Assembly (NCBI GenBank): GCA_027315205.1
Contig: DAHUYM010000002.1
Coordinates: 1-64,000, forward strand
Length of the DNA stretch: 64,000 nt
Source: Leptospirillum sp.
GTDB lineage: Bacteria; Nitrospirota; Leptospirillia; Leptospirillales; Leptospirillaceae
Reading direction: 5' to 3'
Shown here: positions 50,638-59,913 of the stretch, piece after piece
Numbering within the stretch: the stretch's first letter is position 1
How the letters are laid out: the number at the start of each line of letters is the position of its first letter
The notes under the pieces: model-generated
Database searches by the model: none
Seen by the model: the letters and a program-made list of their open reading frames with translations, nothing else
What the model was told of the DNA's origin: nothing
Translations under genes and position numbers: made by a program

Positions 50638-53093
50638 TTTTCGATGGCTCACCGTTCGGAAGGCAGATGGAAGACGAGGACTCTGGGTCCGATTTCGACC
50701 GGATTTTCTGGGCCTTGAACGACGGAGTCCAACCCCGGGATCCGGTCAGCCTTCCCGATTCCATGCCGGAGCCGATCCCTTTCATTGGGTCCCGGGACCT
50801 CGTCGTTCTGCCCAATATGGTGATCCCGATCATCGTGGCCCGGCCACGCTCACTGGCGGCGCTCGATTCCGCCATGGCGGGGGACCGTCTCATCTTTGTT
50901 TCGGCGTCCCGCCCGTCGTCTCCGGGCGACGGGGAGGACGATCCCGTCTACACGATCGGCACGGTGTGCCTGATCGTCAAGAATTTCCGGAACCCTGACG
51001 GAAAGGCCAGGGTGATCCTCCACGGGCTTTTCCGCGGAAGGATCGAGCGGTGGGTGGATCGCGAGCCGTTCGATCGCGTAAAGGCCGTTCCCCGACCGGA
51101 TTCCCCCTTCGTCAAAACAATCCAGGCCGAAGCGCTGATGCGGCAGGTGGTGGAACAGACCGAAAAGTTGTTCCAGTTGAATCCCGTGCTTTCCCCGGAA
51201 CTTCTTTCGGTCATCCAGTCGACGGAGGACCCCGGAATCCTTTCGTACCTAATCGCCTCCAACCTGGGCATCCGGTCCTTCGATCTCCAGAAGATCTACG
51301 AAAACCGTCGTCCTCTTCCGAGGCTGCAACGGGTCCTGTACTTTTTAAACCGCGAGATCTCACTCCTGAACGCCAAGCGGAAAATTCAACAGGACGCGAA
51401 AGGCGAGATCGACCGTAACCAGAGGGATTATTTCCTTCGGGAACAGCTGCGAGCGATCCAGAAAGAATTGAGCGAGGGACCGGAAAGCTCCGGCGACACG
51501 GCGAGCTTTGCGGAAAAGATTGGGGAATCCGGCATGCCGAAGCGCGTCCGGGGGGAAGCGGATCGCCAACTGGAAAGGTTCTCGCGTTTGCATCCCGAAT
51601 CGGCCGAAGCTGCCGTGGTCCGCACCTACCTGGAATGGTTGATCGACCTTCCCTGGAAACCCAATCCTCCCGCAAGAATCGATCTTGGAAAGGCGCGGCG
51701 GATACTGGACCGGGATCACCGAGGCCTCTCGAAGGTCAAGGAGCGGATCCTCGAATACCTGGCCGTCCGAACCCTGAATCCGGAAGGGCGTCCTCCGATC
51801 CTGTGTTTTCTGGGTCCTCCAGGGGTGGGAAAAACGTCCCTCGGCCAGTCTGTGGCGAAGACTGTCGGAAAGCCATTCGTAAGGGTTTCCCTGGGAGGGA
51901 TCCACGATGAAGCCGAAATCCGGGGACATCGGAGGACCTATGTCGGAGCCCTCCCAGGCCGGATCCTGCAGGGCATGAAACAGGCCGGGGTGACCGATCC
52001 CGTCTTCATGCTCGACGAACTCGACAAGGTCGGAACCGATTTCAGGGGGGATCCATACAATGCCTTGCTTGAAGTCCTGGATCCCGAACAGAACCGGAAT
52101 TTCAGCGACCATTACCTGAACGTTCCGTACGATCTCTCACGCGTCCTATTCCTTGCGACGGCAAATACCATCGATACCCTTCCGGGGCCCCTCCAGGACC
52201 GGCTTGAAATTATCGTCATCCCCGGGTATTCCGAGGAGGAAAAAAAGGATATTGCCGAGCATCACCTCTGGCCCAGGCAGCGCCGGGAACACGGAATCCA
52301 GGCGAGACGGGCGATCCTCGATGGGGAGGCCCTGACTCAGATCATCCGGGAATACACACGGGAAGCCGGTGTCCGTGGTCTTGAACGGGTTCTCGGGACA
52401 TTGTGCCGGAAGATCGCCGTCCAGACCCTGAACGGTGAAAAAGGAAGCTTAAAGGTCCGGACGGACTCGCTGGAAACATTTCTCGGAACCCCGCCCTTCC
52501 GGGACGTTTCGGAAGAACGGAAACCCCTCGTCGGGGTAGTCAGGGGCTTGGCATGGACGCCTGCGGGAGGAGATCTTCTGTTCGTAGAAGCGACGCTCAT
52601 GAAAGGACGAGGGCATTTGACCGTTACGGGGAAACTCGGGGACGTCATGCAGGAATCGGCCCAGGCCGCCCTCACCTATGTCCGGTCGAACCCGGCAGCG
52701 TTCGGAGTTGAGACGGATTTCTGGAACCGGAAAGACATTCATCTCCATGTTCCGGAAGGAGCCATACCCAAGGACGGCCCCTCTGCGGGCATCACGATGG
52801 CCGTCGCCATCGCGTCGGCCGCCTCAGGCCGCCCGGTCAGGGGCGATGTCGCAATGACCGGAGAAATCACCCTGCGGGGACGGGTACTGCCGATCGGAGG
52901 ACTGAAGGAAAAATTGCTTGCCGCCAGGAGATTCGGGGTCCGCGAGGTGATCATCCCCTCCGAAAACGAACGGGACCTTTCCGAGATCCCGTCCGAAATC
53001 CGGGAAAGCCTGACCATCGTGCCGGTGAAGAGGATGGAGGAAGTGTTCAGGAGAGCGTTCTCCGACGCATCGAAAGACGATCATGGAACGTGA
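50634..53093 (+). CDS. lon: ATP-dependent protease Lon
   Basis: 819 residues. N-terminal LON substrate domain ([20 protein letters not shown]), coiled helical region ([20 protein letters not shown]), AAA+ ATPase with [15 protein letters not shown] and [11 protein letters not shown], and a C-terminal protease domain with Ser717 ([10 protein letters not shown]) and Lys758 ([10 protein letters not shown]). It degrades damaged and regulatory proteins. The first 40 residues before the LON domain are an acidic extension. It overlaps galU (ATGA), and its 3' end overlaps thiL by 11 bases. Confidence 0.96.
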   Translation: MIFDGSPFGRQMEDEDSGSDFDRIFWALNDGVQPRDPVSLPDSMPEPIPFIGSRDLVVLPNMVIPIIVARPRSLAALDSAMAGDRLIFVSASRPSSPGDGEDDPVYTIGTVCLIVKNFRNPDGKARVILHGLFRGRIERWVDREPFDRVKAVPRPDSPFVKTIQAEALMRQVVEQTEKLFQLNPVLSPELLSVIQSTEDPGILSYLIASNLGIRSFDLQKIYENRRPLPRLQRVLYFLNREISLLNAKRKIQQDAKGEIDRNQRDYFLREQLRAIQKELSEGPESSGDTASFAEKIGESGMPKRVRGEADRQLERFSRLHPESAEAAVVRTYLEWLIDLPWKPNPPARIDLGKARRILDRDHRGLSKVKERILEYLAVRTLNPEGRPPILCFLGPPGVGKTSLGQSVAKTVGKPFVRVSLGGIHDEAEIRGHRRTYVGALPGRILQGMKQAGVTDPVFMLDELDKVGTDFRGDPYNALLEVLDPEQNRNFSDHYLNVPYDLSRVLFLATANTIDTLPGPLQDRLEIIVIPGYSEEEKKDIAEHHLWPRQRREHGIQARRAILDGEALTQIIREYTREAGVRGLERVLGTLCRKIAVQTLNGEKGSLKVRTDSLETFLGTPPFRDVSEERKPLVGVVRGLAWTPAGGDLLFVEATLMKGRGHLTVTGKLGDVMQESAQAALTYVRSNPAAFGVETDFWNRKDIHLHVPEGAIPKDGPSAGITMAVAIASAASGRPVRGDVAMTGEITLRGRVLPIGGLKEKLLAARRFGVREVIIPSENERDLSEIPSEIRESLTIVPVKRMEEVFRRAFSDASKDDHGT

Positions 53094-54084
53094 TCTGGTG
53101 GAGGCTTTCAGGAGCCGGCTGGGTCCGCTTCCATCCTGGGTGGTCAGGGGCATCGGCGACGATGCAGCTTGCCTGGAATCCCCTTCTCCAGACCTTGATC
53201 TTGTCTGGACAACGGATACCCAGAGGGAAGGCGTCCACTTCCGTTGGGACTGGTTATCCCCCGAAGAGGTCGGATACCGTTCGTTCGTGATCAATGCCAG
53301 CGATGTCATCGCCAAGGGGGGGACGCCCTACGCGGCCCTGGTCGCGATCGGGATTCCCGCCGGCTTCTCCGAGAAGAAGCTTATGGACCTCTACGAAGGA
53401 ATCTCCGAAGGAAGCCGGGAGTTCTCCTGTCCCGTTGTCGGCGGCGACATATCCCGGTCCCGGGGGGATTTCAACGTGGTGCTCTCTCTACTCGGCACCG
53501 TTCCCAAGGGTTTTTTCGCGGTGAGGGGAGGTCTTAAAGCCGGGGATGTTCTTTATCTCGTCGGAAGACCGGGGCTGGCCCGTGCCGGTTACATGGCCAT
53601 GATAGCCGGACGGGGGGACGAGGAGGGCTTCAGGGAAGCGGTCCGGACGTTCCGTCGCCCAAGGACCTTCCGGGATTGGCCAGGAGTCTTCGGATCTTTC
53701 GACGGGATTACCGCCACAATGGACACGTCCGACGGGCTTGGTCAAGCCGTCTGGGAAATGGCTTCCGAATCCCGTGTCACGATCCGACTCGCATTTCCCG
53801 ATGGATGGATCGGGCATCTTCGTGAACCTGCGGAACGGCTGGCGGTCGATCCTTTTCGACTGGCGTGGGAAGGGGGCGAGGACTATGACATCGTGGCGGG
53901 GGTGAGCCGGGATTTGGAACGGGAATTCGTCGAACGCGCAGGAAAAATGCTCGGGAGTACGCGAGACTCTGTCATCCGCATCGGAGAGGTCATCGAGTCC
54001 GGGAACTCTCCCGTGGAATGCCGGAATTCCGGCGGAATTTGGGAAACGCTGAAAGGGGAGGGATTTGATCATACCCGGATTTAA
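53083..54084 (+). CDS. thiL: Thiamine-monophosphate kinase
   Basis: 333 residues, converts thiamine phosphate to the active diphosphate. AIR synthase-fold signatures: GIGDDAACLESP, TTDTQREGVHFRW, NASDVIAKGGTPYAALVAIG, VVGGDISRS and MDTSDGLGQAV, then WEGGEDYDIVAG. Length is typical. It is 35 kb from thiG-thiE-thiD, so thiamine genes are split in two loci. Start ATG 53083 lies inside the lon 3' end; its stop lies 20 bases inside the next gene. Confidence 0.94.
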   Translation: MERDLVEAFRSRLGPLPSWVVRGIGDDAACLESPSPDLDLVWTTDTQREGVHFRWDWLSPEEVGYRSFVINASDVIAKGGTPYAALVAIGIPAGFSEKKLMDLYEGISEGSREFSCPVVGGDISRSRGDFNVVLSLLGTVPKGFFAVRGGLKAGDVLYLVGRPGLARAGYMAMIAGRGDEEGFREAVRTFRRPRTFRDWPGVFGSFDGITATMDTSDGLGQAVWEMASESRVTIRLAFPDGWIGHLREPAERLAVDPFRLAWEGGEDYDIVAGVSRDLEREFVERAGKMLGSTRDSVIRIGEVIESGNSPVECRNSGGIWETLKGEGFDHTRI

Positions 54085-54550
54085 CTACCGGAACTGGGCT
54101 ACCCGCCTGAAACAATTGATCATGGAAGATCCGGATCCCAAAAAGATTGCGCTCGCACTCGCGTTGGGATTCTCTTCGGCATTCCTTCCACCCTTTGGAT
54201 TCCATACCTTTCTGGTCATGGGGGTTGGCTATCTTATGGGGGTCTCGGTTCCTTTGGCCATTTTGGGAACCTGGGTCAATAATCCGTGGACGTTCGTGCC
54301 CCTTTTCCTGCCTGCTTACGTGTTGGAAATCGATCTTGGGGCGTTCATTCTCCACCGGAAGGTCTATTTCCCCGCCTTGGGAGCCCTCTCCCGGATGCCG
54401 TACCAGGCGATCCTTGCCCAGGTCAAACTCGTCCTCTGGCCTTTATTCGTGGGCAGCGTGATTTTTTCCGCTGGTGTCTTTATCATTTCCTTTTTTTCGA
54501 CGTATGGGTTTTTGCGGTTTCGCCGTGGGTTCCCGGACCGACAATCCTGA
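54065..54550 (+). CDS. DUF2062 family membrane protein
   Basis: 161 residues with membrane helices and the DUF2062 core: LALALGFSSAFLPPFGFHTF, GYLMGVSVPLAILGTWVNNP and WTFVPLFLPAYVLEI, then two further helices (LWPLFVGSVIFSAGVFIISF). TTG 54065 starts inside the thiL 3' end. Its last 68 bases overlap the 3' end of the convergent OmpA-like gene, so both transcripts share this region. Function unknown. Confidence 0.8.
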   Translation: MIIPGFNYRNWATRLKQLIMEDPDPKKIALALALGFSSAFLPPFGFHTFLVMGVGYLMGVSVPLAILGTWVNNPWTFVPLFLPAYVLEIDLGAFILHRKVYFPALGALSRMPYQAILAQVKLVLWPLFVGSVIFSAGVFIISFFSTYGFLRFRRGFPDRQS

Positions 54551-55175
54551 TCCGGACCGCACGGTTCCTTGCATAGCAAATGGCGTGCGGCTTTCGGCAC
54601 GTTGGCAGGAAAGACACAGGTCTCTTTCCTTTCGAGATCACCCGGATCCGTTTGGGCGCAATCCCGGCCGATAGCAAGATTTTCCGCGCAGCAAAAGCTC
54701 TCCGGTATCCTAGTTTCTTGTTGTAATGCTCCGTTCCCACGGGATCCGTGTGACCATAGAGAATCACGTGCAGTCCCGGTTTCGACTTCATGCGTTTCGC
54801 ATAGGCCCTGAGTACGGATTTATTGGCATATGAGATCCGGCTAGAGTTGAAGGCGAAAAAGATATCCTTCTGAAGAGGGAGCGGGCGGTTTTTCCTCGGT
54901 TTCGATTTTTGAAAAGGAACGGGTTTCTGCTGAGGTGACGCAGGAGCGGGGGCCACTGCCGGTGTCGGCTCGGAATAGATACGAACCGTTTTTGTCGTGG
55001 GTTCGGCAGGATGGAACGTTCGTGCGTGTCCTTCGACGATGACTCCGGGAATGTGATTGTTGCTGTCCGGTCCCGGGGCGAGTTGAACGGAAGGATTCTG
55101 GTGGGCACAGGAGATCAAGGATCCCATGGACAGAAAAGCGGTCCATAACGCAAGTTTCCGGAAGGTCAGGCGCAT
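54483..55175 (-). CDS. OmpA-domain lipoprotein
   Basis: 230 residues. Lipoprotein-type signal (LALWTAFLSMGSLISC, Cys acceptor), a Pro/Ala/Lys-rich linker, then a peptidoglycan-binding OmpA domain: FAFNSSRISYANKSVLRAYA, ILYGHTDPVGTEHYNKKLGY and RAFAARKILLSAGI, with the conserved Asp (GHTD) and Arg (GYRRA) that bind diaminopimelate. A Cys pair at LPTCRKPHAICYA is extra. The tail is Lys/Arg-rich. Convergent with DUF2062, sharing 68 bases. A terminator stands just upstream, at the end of the next gene. Confidence 0.88.
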   Translation of the reverse strand: MRLTFRKLALWTAFLSMGSLISCAHQNPSVQLAPGPDSNNHIPGVIVEGHARTFHPAEPTTKTVRIYSEPTPAVAPAPASPQQKPVPFQKSKPRKNRPLPLQKDIFFAFNSSRISYANKSVLRAYAKRMKSKPGLHVILYGHTDPVGTEHYNKKLGYRRAFAARKILLSAGIAPKRIRVISKGKRPVSFLPTCRKPHAICYARNRAVRIRIVGPGTHGETAKTHTSKKRK

Positions 55176-55253
55176 GCGTATTCCCCGAAGGATGTTGGTT
55201 GACGGGCAGGATCTTGGAACACGGGATCCATTTTAGTGCAAGAACCCTTAAAC

Positions 55254-55284
55254 AAAAAGGGGGGCCTGGGGCCCCCCTTTTTTT
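55254..55284 (-). terminator. Rho-independent terminator after pal-like gene
   Basis: A GC-rich hairpin, GGGGGGCC/GGCCCCCC with a three-base loop, flanked by an A-run on one side and a T-run on the other. It lies 25 bases past the pal-like stop (leftward) and can function in both directions. Confidence 0.8.
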
Positions 55285-55309
55285 ACCCGATGGTATTGTA
55301 TTGGTTCGA

Positions 55310-55846
55310 TTACATCGTGATCTTCATAAAATGGGCAATCCGGTTGGCTTGCCAGCACTTTTCATTGTGGTCGGCGCAGAGCTCGTAATCCGGGATCGAA
55401 CGCTTGCCGTAGGAGACAATCCGGATCCGATTCTTCTTGATGCCCAGCCGGACAAGATACATCTTGGCGGCTTTGGCGCGTTTTTGGCCGAGAACGATAT
55501 TGTAGGTATCGGTCCCGCGTTCGTCGGCATGTCCGGCGATTACGACGTGGACGGAAGGATGGGCATTCAGGATCGAGGCATCCTTTTTCAGGATCCGGCG
55601 ATCTTCGGCGGTCAGGACCGATTTGTCGAACCCGTATGTGACGTCTTTGGAGAGGGAAGACGCGACATCCGATTCCGCGGACGAGGACGCGTTTTCAGTC
55701 GCCGCAGGCGCCGTCGTTGCGGTAGCCGGTGCAGTCGATGTCGTGGCTTCGGTTCCGGCGGATCCTTTGGTGGACGCGCAACCACCCGTGACCAGGATGC
55801 CGGCGATGAGCAGGGACAAACTCAAGAGTGTCTTGTTGGAACGCAT
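55310..55846 (-). CDS. pal: Peptidoglycan-associated lipoprotein (Pal-like)
   Basis: 178 residues. Lipoprotein signal MRSNKTLLSLSLLIAGILVTGGC, an Ala/Thr-rich linker of about 45 residues, then an OmpA domain: VTYGFDKSVLTAEDRRILKK, VVIAGHADERGTDTYNIVLG and QKRAKAAKMYLVRLGI. The HADERGT-x-x-YN-x-x-LG form is Pal's. It tethers the outer membrane to peptidoglycan. AAGGAGT precedes the ATG at 55846. No tolB or other tol genes are adjacent. Residue Cys in YELCADHNEKCW pairs, like the neighbour protein, may form a disulfide. Confidence 0.9.
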   Translation of the reverse strand: MRSNKTLLSLSLLIAGILVTGGCASTKGSAGTEATTSTAPATATTAPAATENASSSAESDVASSLSKDVTYGFDKSVLTAEDRRILKKDASILNAHPSVHVVIAGHADERGTDTYNIVLGQKRAKAAKMYLVRLGIKKNRIRIVSYGKRSIPDYELCADHNEKCWQANRIAHFMKITM

Positions 55847-55965
55847 TCGTTGACTCCTTCGTGAAATGAATGTTGTTGCGGCCGGGATTTCCGGCCGAAT
55901 TGTCCAAGAGGTCCGGAACATGGTTCTAGGTTGGGAGGTTTTCCGGCTCCGCTCTCCGACTGTGC

Positions 55966-56442
55966 TTATCGGACCCAGATCTTGGTGATCACGAGTGTTC
56001 CCATTGCCCGCTTGTAATAAATGACGGCCTTCTGGCCAGTTTCCAGGCCGGACGCCTTGATGTGCTTCTTTCCCTTCATGATGACCGTGTGCGAGGTCAG
56101 TATCCCGCCGAAGACAAAATCACCTTTTTTCTTGCCCAGGCTCCGAACAGCCACAACCGTCATCGGGGAGGCGGAAAGATCCGTTGCCCGGATCGTCCCC
56201 GAGAAAGAAGGGCCCATGTGCATCTGTTTCTTTTTGACGACTTTCTTTTTTGGTGCCGCTTTCTTTGCGGGCGCCATGGGTTTGGCAGGAGCCGCAGGTG
56301 CAGCGGGAGCGGAGGCCGCAGGTGCAGCGGGAGCGTTGTCTGCCAACGTCAACCCAGGAGAGGAGAGAAGCGCGAGTGACCCGAACACGGCCAGAAACGA
56401 CCATGAAATCCGGGAGATGGTTCGAGAGTGGTTAAAGGACAT
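55966..56442 (-). CDS. Hypothetical exported protein with Ala/Pro/Lys-rich linker
   Basis: 158 residues from ATG 56442, seven bases after AGGAGGAA. Signal peptide (FLAVFGSLALLSSPGLTLA), then a low-complexity linker of repeated AAPAAPA and AKKAAPKKKVVKKK, and a C-terminal domain of about 70 residues (FSGTIRATDLSASPMTVVAV, KGKKHIKASGLETGQKAVIY, ending TLVITKIWVR). The end resembles a small beta-barrel of the OB/DUF5666 kind, which is only a guess. The basic linker could bind peptidoglycan or LPS. Leftward, upstream of the pal-like gene. Confidence 0.65.
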   Translation of the reverse strand: MSFNHSRTISRISWSFLAVFGSLALLSSPGLTLADNAPAAPAASAPAAPAAPAKPMAPAKKAAPKKKVVKKKQMHMGPSFSGTIRATDLSASPMTVVAVRSLGKKKGDFVFGGILTSHTVIMKGKKHIKASGLETGQKAVIYYKRAMGTLVITKIWVR

Positions 56443-57186
56443 GAAGGTTCCTCCTGATAAATGAAAATCGTCGTTAAAAGTGAATAGAAAGCCCGGGATT
56501 TTGATAATGAAAGAAACGTCCACCGACAAGCCTCGGAAGGGGGTGGTGCCGGTGATGGCGTTTTTTGTCAGGCTCCCAGGGCCATTGACCTGCAAAAAAC
56601 GAAAAACCCTTAGGGTTCAATGTGGAGCCCTTCTCTAGGGAATGAGGGCAATTGCATAGGGTCGGGGTTCCCGTCTTTCGGGGAAATACAACAAGAAGGT
56701 TTCCTGGGGGAACCGTTTGGGTGTCGTTTGCGTGAACCCGGTGTTCATCCGGGGCAACGGGGCTATCTCCCTTGGTATCCTTGCCATTCCCTGGCCGGAA
56801 GAGAAAATGAGGAGAATATATCATCTTGAGCAATGACGGAAAAAAATGCGGTTCCATTTCTCCGTCTGGTAGATTCCAGCCCCTGATCAAAAAGCTAAAT
56901 GAATGATAATGTCTTTGTGCACAAGTTCAAGATTCTAATTCAAATTATTCATGATGACTACGACATCCTAAAACAAACAAATAGAGAAATTCAAGATTTG
57001 TTGATATGTGTCAAAAGTTTTTTCTAGAAATTTTTCGATAATCTTCTTTTTTTCCAGTTCTGACCTAGTTCTGCAAAGGTCCAATTTTCGGCAGCGGTTT
57101 TTAAGTTCATCAAATCTGTGTCAAACTGTACGACTGAGTGAAATGGACGATCATGAAATGGATCGATTTTCGGAGGTTCTGCGCTG
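56443..57186. other. Long intergenic region upstream of rnr
   Basis: About 740 bases with no credible gene. Bases 56880-57130 are markedly A/T-rich compared with the surroundings. It contains a perfect short inverted repeat (AACCCT/AGGGTT, near 56607) and the promoter-like elements of rnr. A 138-residue minus-strand frame at 56474-56890 has no ribosome site or protein-like composition and is not called. Confidence 0.5.
57001..57030 (+). promoter_or_regulatory. Possible sigma-70 promoter of rnr
   Basis: TTGATA (57001-57006) and TAGAAA (57025-57030), spacer 18 bases, in the A/T-rich part of the leader about 155 bases before the rnr start. Confidence 0.4.
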
Positions 57187-59409
57187 ATGGAGAAGGAACA
57201 ACAGGTTAAGGGAAGGGATTGGGAGGAGAAAGTCCTGACCTTCCTGCGGGAAGAAGCGAAGAAACCTGTGAAATCGGAAGCGATCGTCTCGGCATTGCTC
57301 CGGAAAAAAAAGGGACGGACCGAAATCCTTCGGACCCTCGAAGGTCTCGTCGAACGAAAGGTAGTCGTCAGGCTTCCGGGGGGATATATCGCTCTTCCGG
57401 AGAAACTTCACATGCGGACGGGAATTTTCCTGGCTCATCCTGACGGTTACGGGTTCGTGACCGGGGAAAAGGCCGGTGACGACTTGTTCGTTCCGCCCCA
57501 TGCCACGCATGGGGCCATGCATCAGGACCGGGTGCTCGCCGTAGAGACGGGTCGTGACGGAAGGGGGCGGACGGAGGGACAGGTCTTCGAAATCGCCGAG
57601 CGGATACGAAAGACCGTAGTCGGGGTCGCGCATCTCTTTGAAGGAGGTCTGTCTGTCAAGCCGCGCGATCCGCGAATCCCCCACGAATTTCTGGCCGTCG
57701 GATCGCTCAAGGAGGACGTGAAGGACGGAGATCTTGTCGTCCTTGAGATAACGGTCTACCCCGACGGATTGAATATTCCCGAGGGACACCTCCAAAAGTC
57801 CTTGGGGGACGCGGGAAACCCCGCTCTCGATACAGACCTGGTTCTGGCGACCTATCAGCTTCCCGAGAGCTTTCAGGAGAACGTCGAGGCCGAAGCCCGG
57901 GAAATGGCCCGCACGGTGCCCATCGAGCCCGACGCGTTCCGGGAGGACCTCCGGGGTCATACGGTTCTGACCATTGATGGCGACAACGCCAGGGATTTCG
58001 ACGACGCCCTTTCGTTTTCGGAACGGGACGACGGCACCTTCGACATCTGGATCCATATCGCGGACGTCGCGGCTTATGTCCGCGAAGGAGGGGCGCTCGA
58101 CCGGGAAGCGTACCGTAGGGGGACCAGCGTCTATTTCCCCGACAGGGTCATTCCCATGTTCCCGGAAGTTCTTTCGAACGGCGTCCTGTCCCTGAATCCG
58201 GGAGAAGACCGCCTGGCGAGGACTGTCTCGGTGCATCTGGGAGCCGATGGAACGATTCTCGATTTCCGGATTTTCCGTTCCGTGATCCGGAGCCGTCTTC
58301 GGGCGACCTATTCCCAGGTTCACCACCTCCTTACCGGAGAACGCTCCAATATTCCGGACGAGCCATGGAGTGCGCTGCTCCAGTCGATGTGGAAGGTGGC
58401 TCAAATCATGAGAGTTTTGCGGTTCGAGCGCGGAAGCCTTGATTTCGACCTCCCGGAACCGGAAATCATCCTCGACATGAGAGGCGACCCCGTCGACATC
58501 GTACGGTCTCCCCGGTACGTATCCCATCAATTGATCGAAGAATACATGCTGCTCGCCAACAGGATCGTCGCCAGCGAACTGCTGCGAAGATTCGGTTCGG
58601 GAATGTTTCGGGTCCACGAATCCCCTTCGGCGGAAAAGCTCGAGGATCTCGCCGTCTTTCTCGGAGCCCTGGGTATTGTACTCCCGGTTCGTAAAGGGGT
58701 GGCCCTCAAGGCGAAGGATCTATCGGGAGTCCTCGAAGCGACCCGGGGAACCCCCATTGAAAAGATGGTCCATTTTGCGGTGCTCCGTTCCTTGAAGCAG
58801 GCACGGTACGACATCCGGGCCCTCGGGCATTTCGGTCTCGCCCTTGATGACTATTGTCACTTCACGTCGCCCATCCGGCGGTACCCCGACCTGATCGTTC
58901 ACAGGATGATCGATTCCAAAAAGGGGGCGTCTCCTTCGGAGGATTTCTCACAGCCGATCGATGTCATGTCCGTCCATCTCTCGGACCGGGAACGCGTTTC
59001 CGTAGATGCCGAGCGGATGGCCATCGATCTGAAGCGGATCCGTTTCATGTCGAGACATCTCGGAAAAACCTTCGAAGGAGCGATTTCCGGGGTGACAGGA
59101 TTCGGTTTTTTCGTGGAACTGAGAGAAATCCTGGTGGAAGGTCTCGTGACCCTCTCCTCGCTTCACGACGATTTTTATCTATACGATGACAAGAAACACC
59201 TTTTAAGGGGAGAGTCGACGAAGAGGGTTTTCAGGATAGGTGATCCCGTGACGGTACGCGTTGCCCGCGTCGACTCCGAAAGGCTCCGAATAGAGTTCGC
59301 CCTTGAAGGGGAAAGCGCCGGCGAAAGAAGTGTCCGGCCCCGGAAACCGGCACGTCGCCGGCAGGACAGGAAGGGGAAGCGTTCGTCGGGAAGAAACCAG
59401 AAATCCTGA
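57187..59409 (+). CDS. rnr: Ribonuclease R
   Basis: 740 residues. Processive 3'-5' exoribonuclease. N-terminal helix-turn-helix/cold-shock part (IVSALLRKKKGRTEIL, YGFVTGEKAGDDLFVPPH), RNB catalytic domain with GDNARDFDDALSF (metal-binding Asp residues), VSVYFPDRVIPMFPEVLSNG and HFTSPIRRYPDL, then an S1 domain (GAISGVTGFGFFVEL) and a basic tail (RPRKPARRRQDRKGKRSS). The RNB motif and order fit RNase R or RNase II; N- and C-terminal extras favour RNase R. GGAGGTTCTGCGCTG precedes the ATG. Confidence 0.93.
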   Translation: MEKEQQVKGRDWEEKVLTFLREEAKKPVKSEAIVSALLRKKKGRTEILRTLEGLVERKVVVRLPGGYIALPEKLHMRTGIFLAHPDGYGFVTGEKAGDDLFVPPHATHGAMHQDRVLAVETGRDGRGRTEGQVFEIAERIRKTVVGVAHLFEGGLSVKPRDPRIPHEFLAVGSLKEDVKDGDLVVLEITVYPDGLNIPEGHLQKSLGDAGNPALDTDLVLATYQLPESFQENVEAEAREMARTVPIEPDAFREDLRGHTVLTIDGDNARDFDDALSFSERDDGTFDIWIHIADVAAYVREGGALDREAYRRGTSVYFPDRVIPMFPEVLSNGVLSLNPGEDRLARTVSVHLGADGTILDFRIFRSVIRSRLRATYSQVHHLLTGERSNIPDEPWSALLQSMWKVAQIMRVLRFERGSLDFDLPEPEIILDMRGDPVDIVRSPRYVSHQLIEEYMLLANRIVASELLRRFGSGMFRVHESPSAEKLEDLAVFLGALGIVLPVRKGVALKAKDLSGVLEATRGTPIEKMVHFAVLRSLKQARYDIRALGHFGLALDDYCHFTSPIRRYPDLIVHRMIDSKKGASPSEDFSQPIDVMSVHLSDRERVSVDAERMAIDLKRIRFMSRHLGKTFEGAISGVTGFGFFVELREILVEGLVTLSSLHDDFYLYDDKKHLLRGESTKRVFRIGDPVTVRVARVDSERLRIEFALEGESAGERSVRPRKPARRRQDRKGKRSSGRNQKS

Positions 59410-59433
59410 ACGGTCGGGGGCATCACAGGACCG

Positions 59434-59793
59434 TTAGGGATTGTCTCCACCGGCCTTAAGGCTTTCGTTGGAAGCGTTGACGAAATCCGAAGAGGCTTTC
59501 TGGAATTGTTGCTTGGCTTGTGCGGGATTTCCCAGTTCGTTGTATTCTCTGGCGGATTGGAGGCGGACATGACCCGCATCGCCGTATTTGTTCGCGGCAT
59601 CGAGATGGTTTAATATTACACTTTGTTCATGGGCCGCCTTTTCGGTCTGTTGTGCGGATGCCCGGTATTTTTGGGCTGCATCCAGATGGTTCCCCATGAG
59701 TGCATTGGTGGCCGCGCAGGAAGTGAGACAAAAGATAAAAGTCCAACTCAAGGCCAGAACCGGCCGAGCGATCCTCGCTTTGTTCGCCATCAT
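59434..59793 (-). CDS. Small lipoprotein with repeated NHLDAA-x-KY motif
   Basis: 119 residues from ATG 59793, after AAAGGGG. Lipoprotein signal (ALSWTFIFCLTSC, Cys acceptor). The mature part is helical and contains two copies of an NHLDAA(Q/N)KY motif, at GNHLDAAQKYRASAQQ and LNHLDAANKYGDAGHV, then YNELGNPAQAKQQFQKASS. The repeats look like short TPR- or coiled-coil-like helices. No family is recognised. It lies just downstream of rnr on the opposite strand. Confidence 0.7.
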   Translation of the reverse strand: MMANKARIARPVLALSWTFIFCLTSCAATNALMGNHLDAAQKYRASAQQTEKAAHEQSVILNHLDAANKYGDAGHVRLQSAREYNELGNPAQAKQQFQKASSDFVNASNESLKAGGDNP

Positions 59794-59913
59794 CCAACCC
59801 CTTTCGTGATTTGCCGGATACGGTCCCCTTTTTGATGAAGGGGTTTTGATCGGATCTTGAAAAATGCGGAACCATTGTGCCACAGACATGATGATCGGAC
59901 AAGTATTCGGGTG

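Noticed and set aside
56474-56890. 138-codon minus-strand frame upstream of rnr
   Set aside because: Composition is not protein-like, no ribosome site, and it lies in the leader region.
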